Below are positions 1 through 12,429 of a stretch of DNA of 64,000 nucleotides, piece after piece. Location of the stretch: NCBI GenBank assembly GCA_009667805.1, contig CM019066.1, forward strand, positions 117,418,190 to 117,482,189, written 5' to 3'. This DNA is from Leptobrachium leishanense (lineage: Eukaryota > Chordata > Amphibia > Anura > Megophryidae). Below the pieces are notes generated by a model, which was given only the letters and a program-made list of their open reading frames with translations, made no database searches and was not told the DNA's origin. The position numbers and the translations under genes were made by a program. Within the stretch, counting starts at the first letter, position 1, and every line of letters starts with the position of its first letter.

Positions 1-615
1 TTATCCTTTTCTAAATGCTCTCAGATTTCTTCTCCCAAATTTCTTTATTTATACACTTAAACTTTTGCAAATGTACACACATTAATCTTTTAAAAAAAAT
101 CTTTCAAATCTACATGTTGTCTATTTTTAATATCCTAAAAATAAGGACATCTGTTTTGCTTGGAAAGCTTTGAATGACTCCTACTGGCACAGACATGGTT
201 AAATTCACAATACTTCAATGCAACACATTTTTATAAGCATTTCCAGTAATGCTATATAAAGCCCACAATTCCCTCAATGTTATCAAAATTTATTTTAACA
301 ACATAACCTTCACAGATGAATGATTTACTCCTCCCATTGTGTCAAAATATTAGTGTAAATGTGTCCTGTTTACGCATTTAATGCATTTTATTGCTGCTGC
401 AATTGTAAATTAATAATGTTCTTTTTAAATTAGGTACTTTACAATATCTGCATATGCTTCAGGCAAAATATGAAATTTATAAAAACAATGTTATACAATC
501 ATTCAACCTTTATTTGCAGAAACAGTGGCATGTATTTTTGAAATGGGTTTGTTTACTTAAACTGTATAATTAGTATGCTTGTAATTTTATCATCCCACGC
601 TTTGAACACTGGACA
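1..615. other. AT-rich flanking DNA, nothing recognised
   Basis: No coding region or repeat with recognisable ends is visible here. The stretch is AT-rich and ends at the TA dinucleotide that marks the outer Tc1 insertion. Confidence 0.6.
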
Positions 616-617
616 TA

Positions 618-792
618 CAGTCACGTCCAGAAATATTGGGACATCGACACAATTCTAACATCTTTGTCTCTATACATCACCAAAATGGAGATGGAATGAA
701 ACAAACACAATGTGCTTTAACTGAAGACTGTCAGCTTTAATTTGAGGGTATGTACATCCAACTCAGGTGAACGGTGTAGGACTTACAGCAGT
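618..792 (+). repeat. Left terminal inverted repeat of outer Tc1
   Basis: This segment matches the reverse complement of 18236-18409 along its whole length with scattered mismatches, ending near CTTACAGCAG. Long inverted repeats of this kind normally carry internal transposase-binding direct repeats; I did not resolve those. Confidence 0.9.
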
Positions 793-860
793 TTGCAGAT
801 ATGACTCCCACTTGTTAAAGGGACCAAAAGGGTAATAATCATAAATCAAACTTTCCCTTC

Positions 861-1690
861 TTAATACTTGGTTGCAAATCCTTTGCAGTCAATCACAGCC
901 TGAAGTCTGGAACGCATAGACATCACCAGACGCGGGGTTTCATCCCTGGTGATGCTCTGACAGGCCTCTACTGCAACGGTCTTCAGTTCCTGCTTGTTCT
1001 TGGGGCATTTTCCCTTCATTTTTGTCTTCAGCAAGTGAAATAAATGCTCAATGGGATTCAGGTCAGGTGATTGACTTGGCCATTGCATAACATTCCACTT
1101 CTGACCCTTCAAAAACTCTTTGGTTGCTTTTGCAGTATGCTTTGGGTCTTGTCCATCTGCACTGTGAAGCGCCGTCGAATGAGTTCTGCAGCATTTGGCT
1201 GAATGTGAGCAGATAATATTGCCCGAAACACTTCAGAATCCATCCTGCAGCTTTTGTCAGCAGTCACATCATCAATAAATACAAGAGAACCAGTTCCATT
1301 GGCAGCCGTACATGCCCACGCCATGACACTACCACCATGCTTCACTGATGAGGTGGTATGCTTAGGATCATGAGCAGTTCCTTTCCTTCTCCATACTCTT
1401 CTCTTCCCATCACTCTGGTACAAGTTGATCTTGGTCTCATCTGTCTATAGGATCTTGTTCCAGAACTGTGAAGGATTTGTTAGGTGTTGTTTGGCAAACT
1501 CTAATCTGGCCTTCCTGTTTTTGAGGCTCACCAATGGTATACATCTTGTGGTCAACCCTCTGTATTCACTCTGGTGAAGTCTTCTCTTGATTGTTGACTT
1601 TGACACACATACACCTACCTCCTGGAGAGTGGTCTTGATTAGGGATGAGCCGAACACCCCCTGAGTTTGGTTCGGGTCCGAACTTCCCAT
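861..1690 (-). pseudogene. Tc1-1 transposase, central and C-terminal part (broken)
   Basis: The minus strand reads, in order from 1639 leftwards, the end of the DNA-binding region, the first catalytic block and the C-terminal block. Recognisable pieces are WNKIL next to TDETKINLYQ, VWRRKG, VKHGGSVMAW, and [13 protein letters not shown] with the last catalytic Glu. The Trp between WNKIL and TDET is now a TAG stop near 1445. A one-base loss after FTVQMD (near 1150) shifts the frame over the second catalytic Asp block, and the frame resumes in WNVMQWPSQSP. The family cuts and pastes DNA through a DD34E catalytic triad. The codons beyond 1640 in this interval belong to the inserted hAT-like element. 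The gene is clearly inactive. Confidence 0.9.
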
Positions 1691-4531
1691 TTGTTCGGGT
1701 CCGAACCTGAACCCCCATGCAAGTCAATGGGGCTGAAAATTCGGTTTTTTAGAGTGCCCTCCAAGAGGGCATATATGCTACATATTTGCCATAAAAGGTG
1801 TATGGGGGTCCGGGTAGTGCCCTGGGGGACAGGAAACAAGAACAAAAAGTAAAAAAAAACACGTTTTTAAAGGGACAGTGAGTTTTCCATGAAATAAGGG
1901 TTAAAAATAAAAACGAAAAATTCCTTCAAATATCGTGCCTAGGAGGTCCCCATAACCTGCCCGTGAAGTGGCGGATTTCTAGGATGTATAGAAATATGTA
2001 AAAACCAAAAAATGACATTTCAAATGACGGTAAATGCTTTTCCTTTAATCTATCCATAAACAACTGCTTGGGGCGGCAGTCTGTAAGAAAAGAGGAGACA
2101 TTTTCAGACACGCAGAAAAAGTTTACTGATTTTTTGGTGGTGAAAAGCAGGAGAATGACTGGAGAATGGAAAATTCTAGACCAAATAGCCAATTTGGAAA
2201 GTGAGGTAAATGGGAGAATTTTTCTGGTTTGGCTATTTTGACCTAGAATTTTCCATTCTCCAGTCATTCGCCAATATACGAAGTACGGTCGCACGAAAGT
2301 CCGGCTGTGCAACGCAAGTGGAAAATGAACGCATTTTTTCGAGAACGCAGAACCGCTAGTACGGACGTACAGAGTGCGCTGCGTCCACTAGCGGTGTGTG
2401 TGTGTGATTTGGAGTCGTCAGACCCTGCTCATGTCTGGCCAACATAACGTCCAGACACCCAAAGTTTCCTGGTTTGGATCCATAAAAAATCACGCACAAA
2501 AATGCGCATCGTATGACCGTTTTCGCGCAATCCGTGAAAAAGTACGGCAATGCGTTCGGACGCACTTTTTGACGGTCGCTGCGAAAAATGCGTTAGTCTG
2601 ACCCTAGCCTTATCTTACTTTCCAAATCGTCTATTTGGTCCAGATTGTTCTCTTTTCCTGCCATTCTCCTGGTTTTCACCTTTCTCTGAACAACCCCGAG
2701 AGAGAGGTGAAAGCCAGGATAACTGGCAGGAGAAGAGAACAATCTAGACCAAATAGCCAATTTGGAAAGTGAGTTAAATCGGAGAATTTTTCTGGTTTGG
2801 CTATTTAGACCTAGAATTTTCACTTCTCCAGTTATTCTCCTGCTTTTCACCGCTCTCTGAATAACCCTGTGAATGTTTAATCCCGAGGTGAAAAATAACA
2901 TTGCTTTAGATTTTTTTCAAACACCAGTTAACCACTTGGCTGCTATGGACGCGCTCAGCGCGTCCAGCCAAGTGGTTATCCTGTGCTATCGATGCGCTGA
3001 GCGCGTCCATGCACAGGAGGCAGTAATCCTCCGGATTCCGGCAGATTGCTGCACCCCCCGGTGCGGGCTGACATCTTGGATGTCAGCCCAGCACTCTGGG
3101 ACCCCGGCGGAGCAATTAGATATCATTGCGGTGGCGCGATGATATCTAATTCAGGCGCCCCCCGCATGTTCCGAGGAAGCGCCTGAAAGGGAGGGGGGGA
3201 GGTCCTTCGGACCTCTTTCCCTCCCGATTGCCGGGGGGCAGATTGTTAATCCAGGCACCGTTTGGAAGGGCACAGCCTGCCCTTCCAAACGGTGGCTGTC
3301 ATTAACCCCTGGGGAGCCGGATCACAAATCGGCGCTGAAAAGCGCCGGATCGTGATCCTCTGATGGAGCTGGCCGACATCTTGGATGTCGGCCAAGCCTC
3401 CAGGTACTCCCCCTGAGGACTGGCGTCATCATGCATAGCACGATGACGCCAGTCCTGGAGTTAACCCCTAGCTGCCACCAATGGTGGAGATAGGGGGTTC
3501 CAATGAACCCCCTATCTCCTGATCCGTGGCAGCTAGGGGTTAATGTTTGATATCGTTGGATTGGCCAGAGCATGGCCTTTCCAAGGATACTAAACATGAG
3601 CATGAAAAATAAAAATAAAAAAAAAATATTAAAAATGTTTTTGTTTTGTTAATGCAGCAATATTGTTCCCATTTCAATTATAATGTGAACAATAATGTTG
3701 CACTAACGATTTTTGTATGCGGTGCGTTTGTTAAACAAAGTGAAATTTTCCCCCAAAAAAAATGTAACGAGACCCCATTTTTAATTTTTTTAACAAGCGC
3801 ACCCCATACATAATATAACCGCAAACGATCGCATGTTAAAATGTGAAAAAAAAACACTTTACACATAATAAATTATTGAAAATTCTAATTTTATTGCATT
3901 TTTTGTTATAATATACAGACATGACATAACATATACATATAATAATGACATATTATGAATCTGCCAAGTCTGCCGGAAAGAACGATATATAATATGTCTG
4001 GGTCATATATCAAAATATGGCTACAAAACGCGGTTAAACATGATGAGCGAAAGCGGTAAAAATGACCTCAGCACAGAGGTGTGAAAAGCCTCAGCAGTGA
4101 AAGGGTTAAATGCAGCATATTAGGATGTTTTAGGAGGGAAATTAATTCTCAAATCTCAATCAGAAACAGACACCACCCCACCCCCTCACTATATTGTACA
4201 ATGTATCAAATTGATTACCAGACTGAAAACACCTGGTGTTATGCCCGTTTGTGAACAGAGGTCATTTAGAGTTGATAATCTTTCCACGTACACATTCGTT
4301 TTTAATTTAATATCTAATAAACTGTTGCTTATAATATTCTGCAGTAAAGAGTCTCTTTATTTCTAGATTTTTTAGTATTTTTTTAAGCATTTTCTATACT
4401 TTTTTCAAATTTTTTTTTTTTTTTTCCAACCCGAACCGAACACGCCCAAAAAGTTTGAAATTCGCAAACTTTCGAACTGCCAAAGTTTGGGTCGAACTCC
4501 GAACCGTCCGAACCCGAACAGCTCATCCCTA
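1640..4531. mobile_element. Non-autonomous hAT-like element, TAGGGATGAGC family, copy 1
   Basis: The element starts TAGGGATGAGC and ends GCTCATCCCTA, and is flanked by a perfect 8-bp duplication GTCTTGAT (1632-1639 and 4532-4539). An 8-bp duplication with ends of the form YARGG fits the hAT superfamily; assignment is by this rule, since no transposase is present. Further copies are at 22887-24093 and 52652-55911. Inside it are a damaged unit of the CAGGGTTATTCAGAGAG-type repeat and Harbinger-like MITE sequence (about 2100-2880), and a piggyBac-like element (2932-4105). It is inserted in the Tc1-1 transposase gene. Confidence 0.85.
2932..4105. mobile_element. piggyBac-like non-autonomous element in a TTAA site
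   Basis: It is bounded by TTAA at 2928-2931 and 4106-4109, with ends CCACTTGGCTGCT and GCAGTGAAAGGG that pair loosely. The related hAT-like copy 3 shows the same flanking sequence with a single TTAA (55490-55493) and no insert, so both boundaries are confirmed. TTAA duplication is the hallmark of piggyBac. The interior is full of short palindromes, for example around GACATCTTGGATGTC and CTGGCGTCATC...GATGACGCCAG. No transposase is encoded. A relative lies at 32063-33319. Confidence 0.87.
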
Positions 4532-4581
4532 GTCTTGATCTGGCCAACTGTTGTGAAGGGTGTTTTCTTCACCAGGGAACG

Positions 4582-4763
4582 AATTTTAAGTCATTGACTC
4601 GGAGGCTCCTATTTGCTTCTCTTTTCTGAATTTAATAACAGCAGCAAGAGAAAAAAGTGAACATCTAACAAAAAACTTCCCTTAGCCCCTCCCACTAGTC
4701 CATAATCCCCTGCGGTCCATGTCTATGTATAGGGCTTGAACCCGGAAATGCACCCTCTTTTCT
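4582..4763 (+). repeat. Left inverted terminal repeat of DIRS
   Basis: The segment from the AATT at 4582 through GACTCGGAGGCTCCTATTTG to CTCTTTTCTG is the inverse of 17624-17810, with small differences. Its outer 35 bases are also repeated, reversed, in the internal region at 17115-17149. Confidence 0.9.
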
Positions 4764-5044
4764 GCTGCTGCAGCAGGAGATAAGTAGAATTTTCTCTCTC
4801 TCACTGTTTTAAAGAATAACTATATACAGTTGTGTTCAAAATTATTCAACCCCCACTGAAATTGAGTGTTTTGGCCAGTTTGACATTGATTTTGATCATT
4901 CAGTCATCTTGCTTACAATTAAATCAAAGAGGCACGTGTAGGTCAGACAAATATAACATAACATTTATAATGAAATAACCACAAATGTCTTTTCTGTGCT
5001 CACATCATTATCAGTTTTATTCAACCCCCAAGTGACATTCAATC

Positions 5045-5890
<846 letters not shown>

Positions 5891-6183
5891 TCAGAGTCCC
5901 CGACCAGTGGCGCAGTGCTAAGCCCCTGGATGCTCCCCGCGACCAGAAGCAGTGGATCGGACCACCCTTTGTACCCTACATATATAGTGCACACTTAGTA
6001 CATGTACAAATACAGTACACACAGAATACATGCATGTATAGCAAAAGAACATATAGCATAATATACACCCCCCCAGAATAATATACACAGCACTGAGCCC
6101 CCAGACTATTTTCCCCAGTTCACATGGATATTATTGACCCCAGCTCATATGGGTATATATTGCCCCAGTTCACATGAATATGC

Positions 6184-7600
6184 CCCAGCTCATGGATATT
6201 GCCCTAGCTCTCATGGATATTGTCCCAGCTCTCATGGATAATGCCCCAGCTCTCATGGATAATGCCCCAGCTCATGGATATTGCCCTAGCTCTCATGGAT
6301 ATTGCCCCAGCTCTCATGGATATTGTCCCAGCTCTCATGGATAATGCCCCAGCTCTCATGGATATTGTCCCAGCTCTCATGGATAATGCCCCAGCTCATG
6401 TATATTGTCCCAGCTCTCATGGATAATGCCCCAGCTCATGGATATTGCCCCAGCTCTCATGGATATTGTCCCAGCTCTCATGGATAATGCCCCAGCTCAT
6501 GGATATTGTCCCAGCTCTCATGGATAATGCCCCAGCTCATGGATATTGTCCCAGCTCTCATGGATAATGCCCCAGCTGTCATGGATAATGCCCCAGCTCT
6601 CATGGATATTGCTCTCATGGATAATGCCCCAGGTCTCATGGATAATGCCCCAGGTCTCATGGATAATGCCCCAGCTCTCATGGATAATGCCCCCAGCTCT
6701 CATGGATATATGACCCAGCTCTCATGGATAATGCCCTAGCTCTCATGGATATATGCCCCAGCTCTCATGGATATTGCCCCAGCTCTCATGGATATTGCCC
6801 CAGCTCTCATGGATATTGCCCCAGCTCTCATGGACAATGCCCCCAGGTCTCATGGACAATGCCCCCAGGTCTCATGGATAATGCCCCCAGCTCTCATGAA
6901 TAATGCCCCCAGCTCTCATGAATAATGCCCCCAGGTCTCATGGATATGCCCCAGCTCTCATGGTTATTGCCCCAGCTCTCATGGATATTGCCCCAGCTCT
7001 CATGGACAATGCACCAAGGTCTCATGGACAATGCCCCCAGGTCTCATGAATAATGCCCCCAGGTCTCATGGATAATGCCCCAGCTCTCATGGATAATGCC
7101 CCAGCTCTCATGGATATATGCCCCAGCTCTCATGGATATTGCCCCAGCTCTCATGGATATTGCCCCAGCTCTCATGGATATTGCCCCAGCTCTCATGGAC
7201 AATGCCCCCAGGTCTCATGGACAATGCCCCCAGGTCTCATGGATAATGCCCCCAGCTCTCATGAATAATGCCCCAGGTCTCATGGATATGCCCCAGCTCT
7301 CATGGATATTGCCCCAGCTCTCTTGGACAATGCCCCAGCTCTCATGGACAATGCCCCCAGGTCTCATGGACAATGCCCCCCGGTCTCATGAATAATGCCC
7401 CCAGGTCTCATGGATATGCCCCAGCTCTCATGGATATGCCCCAGCTCTCATGAATATGCCCCAGCTCTCATGGATAATGCCCCAGCCAGCTCTCATGGAG
7501 TGCCCCCAGGTCTCATGGATGTTGCCCCCATGTCTCATGGATATCGCCCCCCAGGTCTCATGGATATTGCCCCCCCAGGTCTCATGGATATTGCCCCAGC
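6184..7600. repeat. 21-bp minisatellite in hAT element, copy 1
   Basis: About 65 head-to-tail units of the form CCCCAGCTCTCATGGATATTG, with variants AGGTCTCATGG, GGACAATG and missing bases. Because the unit is 21 bp, a multiple of three, several frames stay open on both strands and translate as LMDIAPA-like or SWIMPQL-like repeats. I treat these as non-coding. Confidence 0.95.
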
Positions 7601-7621
7601 TCACCTCTCCTTGCCGGCAGA

Positions 7622-7707
7622 CGCTTGCTTCCTGCTTGAATGGCCGCTGACAGGAAGTGCAGCCGCTCGCACTTCCTGTCAGCGGACGTTCAAGCAGGAA
7701 GCAAGCG
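7622..7707. repeat. Hairpin 1 near right end of the hAT element
   Basis: Arms CGCTTGCTTCCTGCTTGAA (7622-7640) and its exact inverse (7689-7707), continued inward by GCTGACAGGAAGTGC and its inverse. Long stems close to an end are common in foldback-type non-autonomous DNA elements. Confidence 0.88.
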
Positions 7708-7750
7708 GCCACCGACAATCATTTCGGGCTGGGCGCTTCACAGCTGTGAA

Positions 7751-7857
7751 GGGGCGCAGCCATGGCTCGAGACCTGCTGGAAAGCTGCGGGAACGCAGGT
7801 TCCCGCAACCTGCGTTCCCACAGCGTTCCCGCAGGACTCGAGCCATGGCTGCGCCCC
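7751..7857. repeat. Hairpin 2 near right end of the hAT element
   Basis: A 107-bp inverted repeat with perfect outer arms of 21 bases (GGGGCGCAGCCATGGCTCGA... and its inverse) and inner stem pieces around GCGGGAACGCAGG/CCTGCGTTCCC. Confidence 0.9.
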
Positions 7858-7921
7858 ATCATAGCTGTGCCCGAGGCAGGCGCCTCACTCGCCTCGCCCT
7901 TCCTACGGCCCTGCTCAGTTC

Positions 7922-8188
7922 CTCAGCAGTCACATGGGGACTTTTCTCTACTCTACGCTTCAGGTAGCGCACAGCTGTCGAAGTAAGCATCTTCTTTCTG
8001 CCACGACCAGGTAGCGTTTCAACAGTGCCCTTTGCCTTGAATTTGCGAATGATGCTTCCTATGGTCTCTCTTGGTATGTTTAACATCTTTGCAATCTTCT
8101 TATAGCCATTGCCCTTCCTGTGAAGAGTAATCACCTCTTCTCTTGTCTTCCTGGACCATTCTCTTGACTTCACCACGTTTGTAACCAC
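7922..8188 (-). pseudogene. Tc1-2 transposase, N-terminal DNA-binding part
   Basis: From the ATG at 8188 the minus strand reads MVTNVVKSREWSRKTREEVI, a first helix-turn-helix, then NIPRETIGSIIRKFKAKGTV, a GRGRKK basic hook, and EKSPHVTAEEL before meeting the hAT-like element at 7921. About 90 residues, all in frame with no stop, matching the usual N-terminal paired-like domain of the family. It continues at 5807 on the other side of the insert. Confidence 0.93.
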
Positions 8189-8818
8189 ACCAGTAAATGT
8201 CTAGAAGGAGCTGAGTATCACAGTCATTTTAAAGCTGCCTAATTGGTGCTTATTATGCTTTATTGCTGCTCCGTGACATCCACAGGTGTTTTCAATACCT
8301 GATTGAAAACACTTGAATGAACCTCTGTTCTTCAGAGTGGTAGTCTTTAAGGGGTTGAATAATTGTGTCAATGAAGAATTCACAAAAGAAACATTTACTA
8401 CTGTATTACAAAACCAATTGATGTCATTTTAGTTGCATATGGTTCTTTAAAAAGTCCTTGTAGGATTTCATTCTGAATACAATTACAAATGTACACTAAA
8501 TTCCCTAAAACCCTTTACAGCATTGGGGGTTGAATAATTTTGAACACAACTGTATATACTGCTATAATAGTGTTTTTATTTCTACCGCTGGCTGTTTGGT
8601 CGTCCCGGCTTCAACCTAGGGGCGACCACCGACCTGTTTATGTAATTTATTTACTTCATTTATCAATTTAAAAAATTTGAGATTTTCCCGTTTTTTTCGC
8701 GGGCTTCTGCCCGCGCACTGCATTACCAACGCGTCTCTCAGCGCGAGATAGCCCTCACACAGCTGCGGCTGTGACCACACCCCCTCGCACCACTCAACAT
8801 TTACCTCAGACTGCAGCC

Positions 8819-10070
8819 ATGCCAAAACGCCGAGTTAAATCCAAGCACCTTTCTCCCTCTCCCTCAATGCATGACTCAGACTCAGAGGAGGGTTCAGTGA
8901 TGGCTGATGAATACCATGAGACCAGTGACTCACTTCAAGACACGGTACCCCAACCTGTCGTTACCCCACCTCCTGAACCCACTTCAATGCAGTCTTCTAT
9001 TTCAGCAGCTGTTCAGTCTGCGGTCTCCAACCTCTCAGTTGATCTCCACCGCTCCCTAGAAGTAGTAATGGCAGCTGTAAAAGCCCTTCCAGCCACACCT
9101 ACACCTTCTAATCCCTACCCTCATTCAGCAGACCCTTCATCTCATAATATAGGTCAAAAGACAATTTACAAAACTAAACATGTTCACAGAGGGGCTGGCA
9201 ACCCCGCAGCTCTGCCAATATATGATACCGAGTCCCCATCTCGGAAAAGAGCTGAAGATCGCAGGGCGCATCTGGCGATCACCCCCAAAAAATATAAATA
9301 TGACTATAACACGGCTCCCACCGAGGAGACCACTGGAAAAGAACTGGTATTAGCCACCAACCGTGGCGATGATGATTATCCCCCAGAAGGGGATGAGGAT
9401 GAGATAGCGCTATATGCGCCTGAGGATGACCTCTTTGAATATGAGTCAGAGGAACCCCCCACCCTCTTATGAAGAGGGTAATGTAATTTATAATCCCCAA
9501 GGGGACCCCCTATTTTGTCCGGAAGACCTATCCCACCCTCAATCCACCGCATGGTACCCTTTACCACATGTCGAAAAATGGTTGGATGCCAACATTAGAC
9601 GGCCTCTAGACAAGGCCACCATACAAAATATGAGGGCCGAAAGCCCACGCCCTTCAACCACAGGCAAAACTTGCGTCACCCCAGAAATTGACCCATCGAT
9701 AATAAAATTTTTAACTAATCGTGGGTGGTCCCCCAAAACAGGCCTGGATCATGCCTTCCGCACCTGCGAAGACAAACTACTGGACATGTCAGGTCCCCTA
9801 ATCAGATTATTTAATATAGCAGAGAAGGCTAAGCTTGCGAACTCCACCTTATCACCTACCTTAGTCCGCGATTGGGTTCTTAGGGCCCTATAGTTTTTTG
9901 GCAATGCTAATGCCGCCTTGGCGGCTGAACGCCGGAAAACCATACTCCTCAAGGTGGATAATCAACTAACGGCTATTGCAGATACCGATTTAGGCAGTGA
10001 CGCACAAGGATTTATTTTTGGGGAGGCATATGTGAAGAGCATGGGCACTTATGCCAATACTTTTAATTAA
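8819..10070 (+). pseudogene. DIRS ORF1, Gag-like protein (frameshifted)
   Basis: The frame opens at ATG 8819 (MPKRRVKSKHLSPSPSMHDS) and runs through an acidic, Ser/Pro-rich N-terminal region. A shift near 9460 moves to a second frame, which carries WYPLPHVEKWLDANIRRPLD, GWSPKTGLDHAFRTCEDKLLD and LVRDWVLRAL. A TAG at 9891-9893 interrupts it. The same frame then continues NANAALAAERRKTILLKVDN to a TAA at 10068-10070. This arrangement and position match the Gag-like first ORF of vertebrate DIRS elements, presumed to form the nucleoprotein particle. The family assignment rests mainly on position and on the following genes. Confidence 0.8.
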
Positions 10071-10329
10071 CTGGAGAAAATATCCTCTTCACTAAAACGT
10101 GTGTTTAGAGGTAGAGTTTTTGGCAAGGGCCGGTAGATATAGGGGACGCCCTACCGGCCGTCAAGGAACCAACACCAGGTCCTTTCCCAGTCCCGCTGCA
10201 CAACAACCTACAGAATATCAACCTACCGGTTCCTTCTTCCCTTCACGCACCCATCCTTGGCGGGCTCGGGGCTTCAGAGGCTCTAGAACCTCATTCCGCA
10301 GCAGACGACCCCCAGGTAAGACCTCTACT

Positions 10330-11989
10330 AATATCTCCCTCTCCAGGGATTCAGGTTGGGGGTCGGATACGTTTGTTCATAGACAGATGGCGAACCCTTA
10401 CATCAGATCCATGGATTCTGGATACGGTGCAAGGGTTCACAATTTCCTTTGTGTCAATTCCAACACAACATACCATTCCAACACCGTTACACTTCCCTTG
10501 GGCACAAGAGATACTGATGGACAAAGAGGTACAAGAATTATTAGAAAAGGGGCCATACAACCAGCCCCCGTCATGTCAACAGGCTTTGTAAGCAACTTGT
10601 TTCTGGTCGCCAAAAAGGGAGGCGGACTGCGACCAGTAATCAATTTGAAACACCTCAACTTACATGTACAATACAACCATTTCAAGATGGAAGGATGCAC
10701 TCTCTCAGGGACACCCTTCTTCCAGGGAATTGGATGGCAAAACTTGACTTAAAAGACGCATATCTCACGGTCCCGATCCACAAATCCTCTCGAGATTACC
10801 TTCGGTTCCAATGGAGAAGAAAGATGTGGAGGTTCAAATGCCTCCCTTTTGGACTATCCTCAGCCCCGTGGGTTTTTACAAAACTACTAAAACCGGTGGT
10901 GACATCTCTTCGAGAACGCGGAATTCGCCTGGTTATATACCTGGACGATATACTATTGATGGCAGATACCGAAACTATACTACTGTCGCATCTACAATGG
11001 ACGATGGACACTTTTCAAAGACTTGGGTTCCTCATCAATATGGAGAAATCCCACACGACACCTACAGGGAACCTGGAGTTTCTCGGATTGATGGTAAATT
11101 CCACTTCGATGACTCTTCACTTACCAATTCAGAAGATGTTTCAATCCCAAAAGAAATACATACTCTTCTCCAGAAAGAACACACTATGCTTCGATGTCTG
11201 GCCAGAATTATCGGCCTACTGGCAGCCAATCGCCTGGCAATACCTCCGGCTCCACTATACTACAGAGCCCTCCAACGCTTGAAGGCCCGTTTCCTCCGCA
11301 AGGGCCTTCAATACTCTGCTCAGATAACTCTCACATACGAAGCCCGTTTGGATCTGTCCTGGTGGATCGAGAACCTCCAATATTGGAACGGGAAACCTTT
11401 GATTCCACCTGCTCCAATGATTATCATAGAATCGGATGTTTGCTGCACCGGATGGGGAGCCCGACAAGGTCCCCTGGAGACAGGAGGTCGTTGGTCCACA
11501 ATAGAATCGTCTCTCCACATAAACTGTCTGGAATTGTTGGCAGGTTTGTTCGCAATAGAATGTTTCACAAAAGGTCAACACGACCAATCCATCCTCCTAA
11601 AATTGGACAACCTGTCAGCAGTAAGAAGTATCAACTGTCTAGGAAGCCCGAGATCGGAACCTCTCTCTTTAATAGCAAAGAAATTTTGGTCCCATTGCTT
11701 CACCCACAAACTAACCATACTAGCTCAATTCATTCCGGGAATGACAAATCTAGTGGCAGATTGGAACTCCAGGCACACGGAGGACTCCGGAGACTGGAAA
11801 CTGCACTCCTCGATGTTTGCAACGCTTGTCGCTTGTTGGGGTCCCTTGGACATAGACCTCTTTGCCTCGAGAATCAACAATCAAAGACCACGCTTTTTCA
11901 TTTGGCGTCCAGATCCAGAAGCATTAGCGACGGACGCCTTCCTACAAAATTGGGTCGGACCACGACATTATGCGTTTCCTCCGTTTACC
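10330..11989 (+). pseudogene. DIRS reverse transcriptase / RNase H (multiply frameshifted, cut by provirus)
   Basis: At least three frame changes are visible. In order: FIDRWRTLTSDPWILDTVQG (10376-10435), then SNLFLVAKKGGGLRPVINLK, then MAKLDLKDAYLTVPI and CLPFGLSSAPWVFTKLLKP, with the catalytic YLDDILLM block near 10940. This is a DIRS/Ty3-like reverse transcriptase. Downstream, from about 11150, a third frame runs open through ESDVCCTGWGA, NCLELLAGLFAIECF, KLDNLSAVRSI and GPLDIDLFASRINNQ, an RNase H with the conserved C-terminal region of DIRS pol. The reading frame is cut at 11989-11991 by the provirus and resumes at 15962 in the same phase. Confidence 0.9.
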
Positions 11990-12429
11990 ATTGTAACTAA
12001 TATTCTGTGTCAGAGAATTGGGGTGGTTCTGATTGTGATTCTATTGTGATTCTAATTCTGGTAGTGGTGATGCTGTTAACTATGAGGGATTTTCAATCAA
12101 TTCTGTTCAACTTCCCCCCCTCGCCCCCACCCTTTCTGCCAGAAGAGGGAAAAGAAACAAAACAAGCGCAGCTACACGCACTCACACAGGTTGCAGCGAT
12201 AAAAGTAAATGCACATGGAAAGTTTAGTACACCAGAAGCTGATATTAAATCATTTTGCAGACCAAGCAGCAAGACAGACTTACTCAGTCAGACACAGGAA
12301 AAGGAACTCGAGCAGCTAGTCACACTACTAGTAACCCAGAACTAAGAAATAAAGTGTGCTTACCTAAGGCACTCTATCCGGCTGTAGTACAATAGGCACA
12401 TGGGCCCTCACACCTCTCAAATACAATGA

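Noticed and set aside
2356..2601. Frames repeated at 53568-53813 and 54398-54595
   Set aside because: They are the same Harbinger-like MITE sequence in each place. The frames are shared because the MITE is, not because of protein selection.
6220..7967. Several open frames of 60-190 codons with MDIAPAL-type repeats
   Set aside because: They follow the 21-bp minisatellite, occur in several frames and on both strands, and have no domain outside the repeats.
11194..12000. 268-codon frame on the plus strand
   Set aside because: Overlaps the DIRS RNase H frame, which has the recognisable motifs. This one reads Ser/Arg-rich nonsense.
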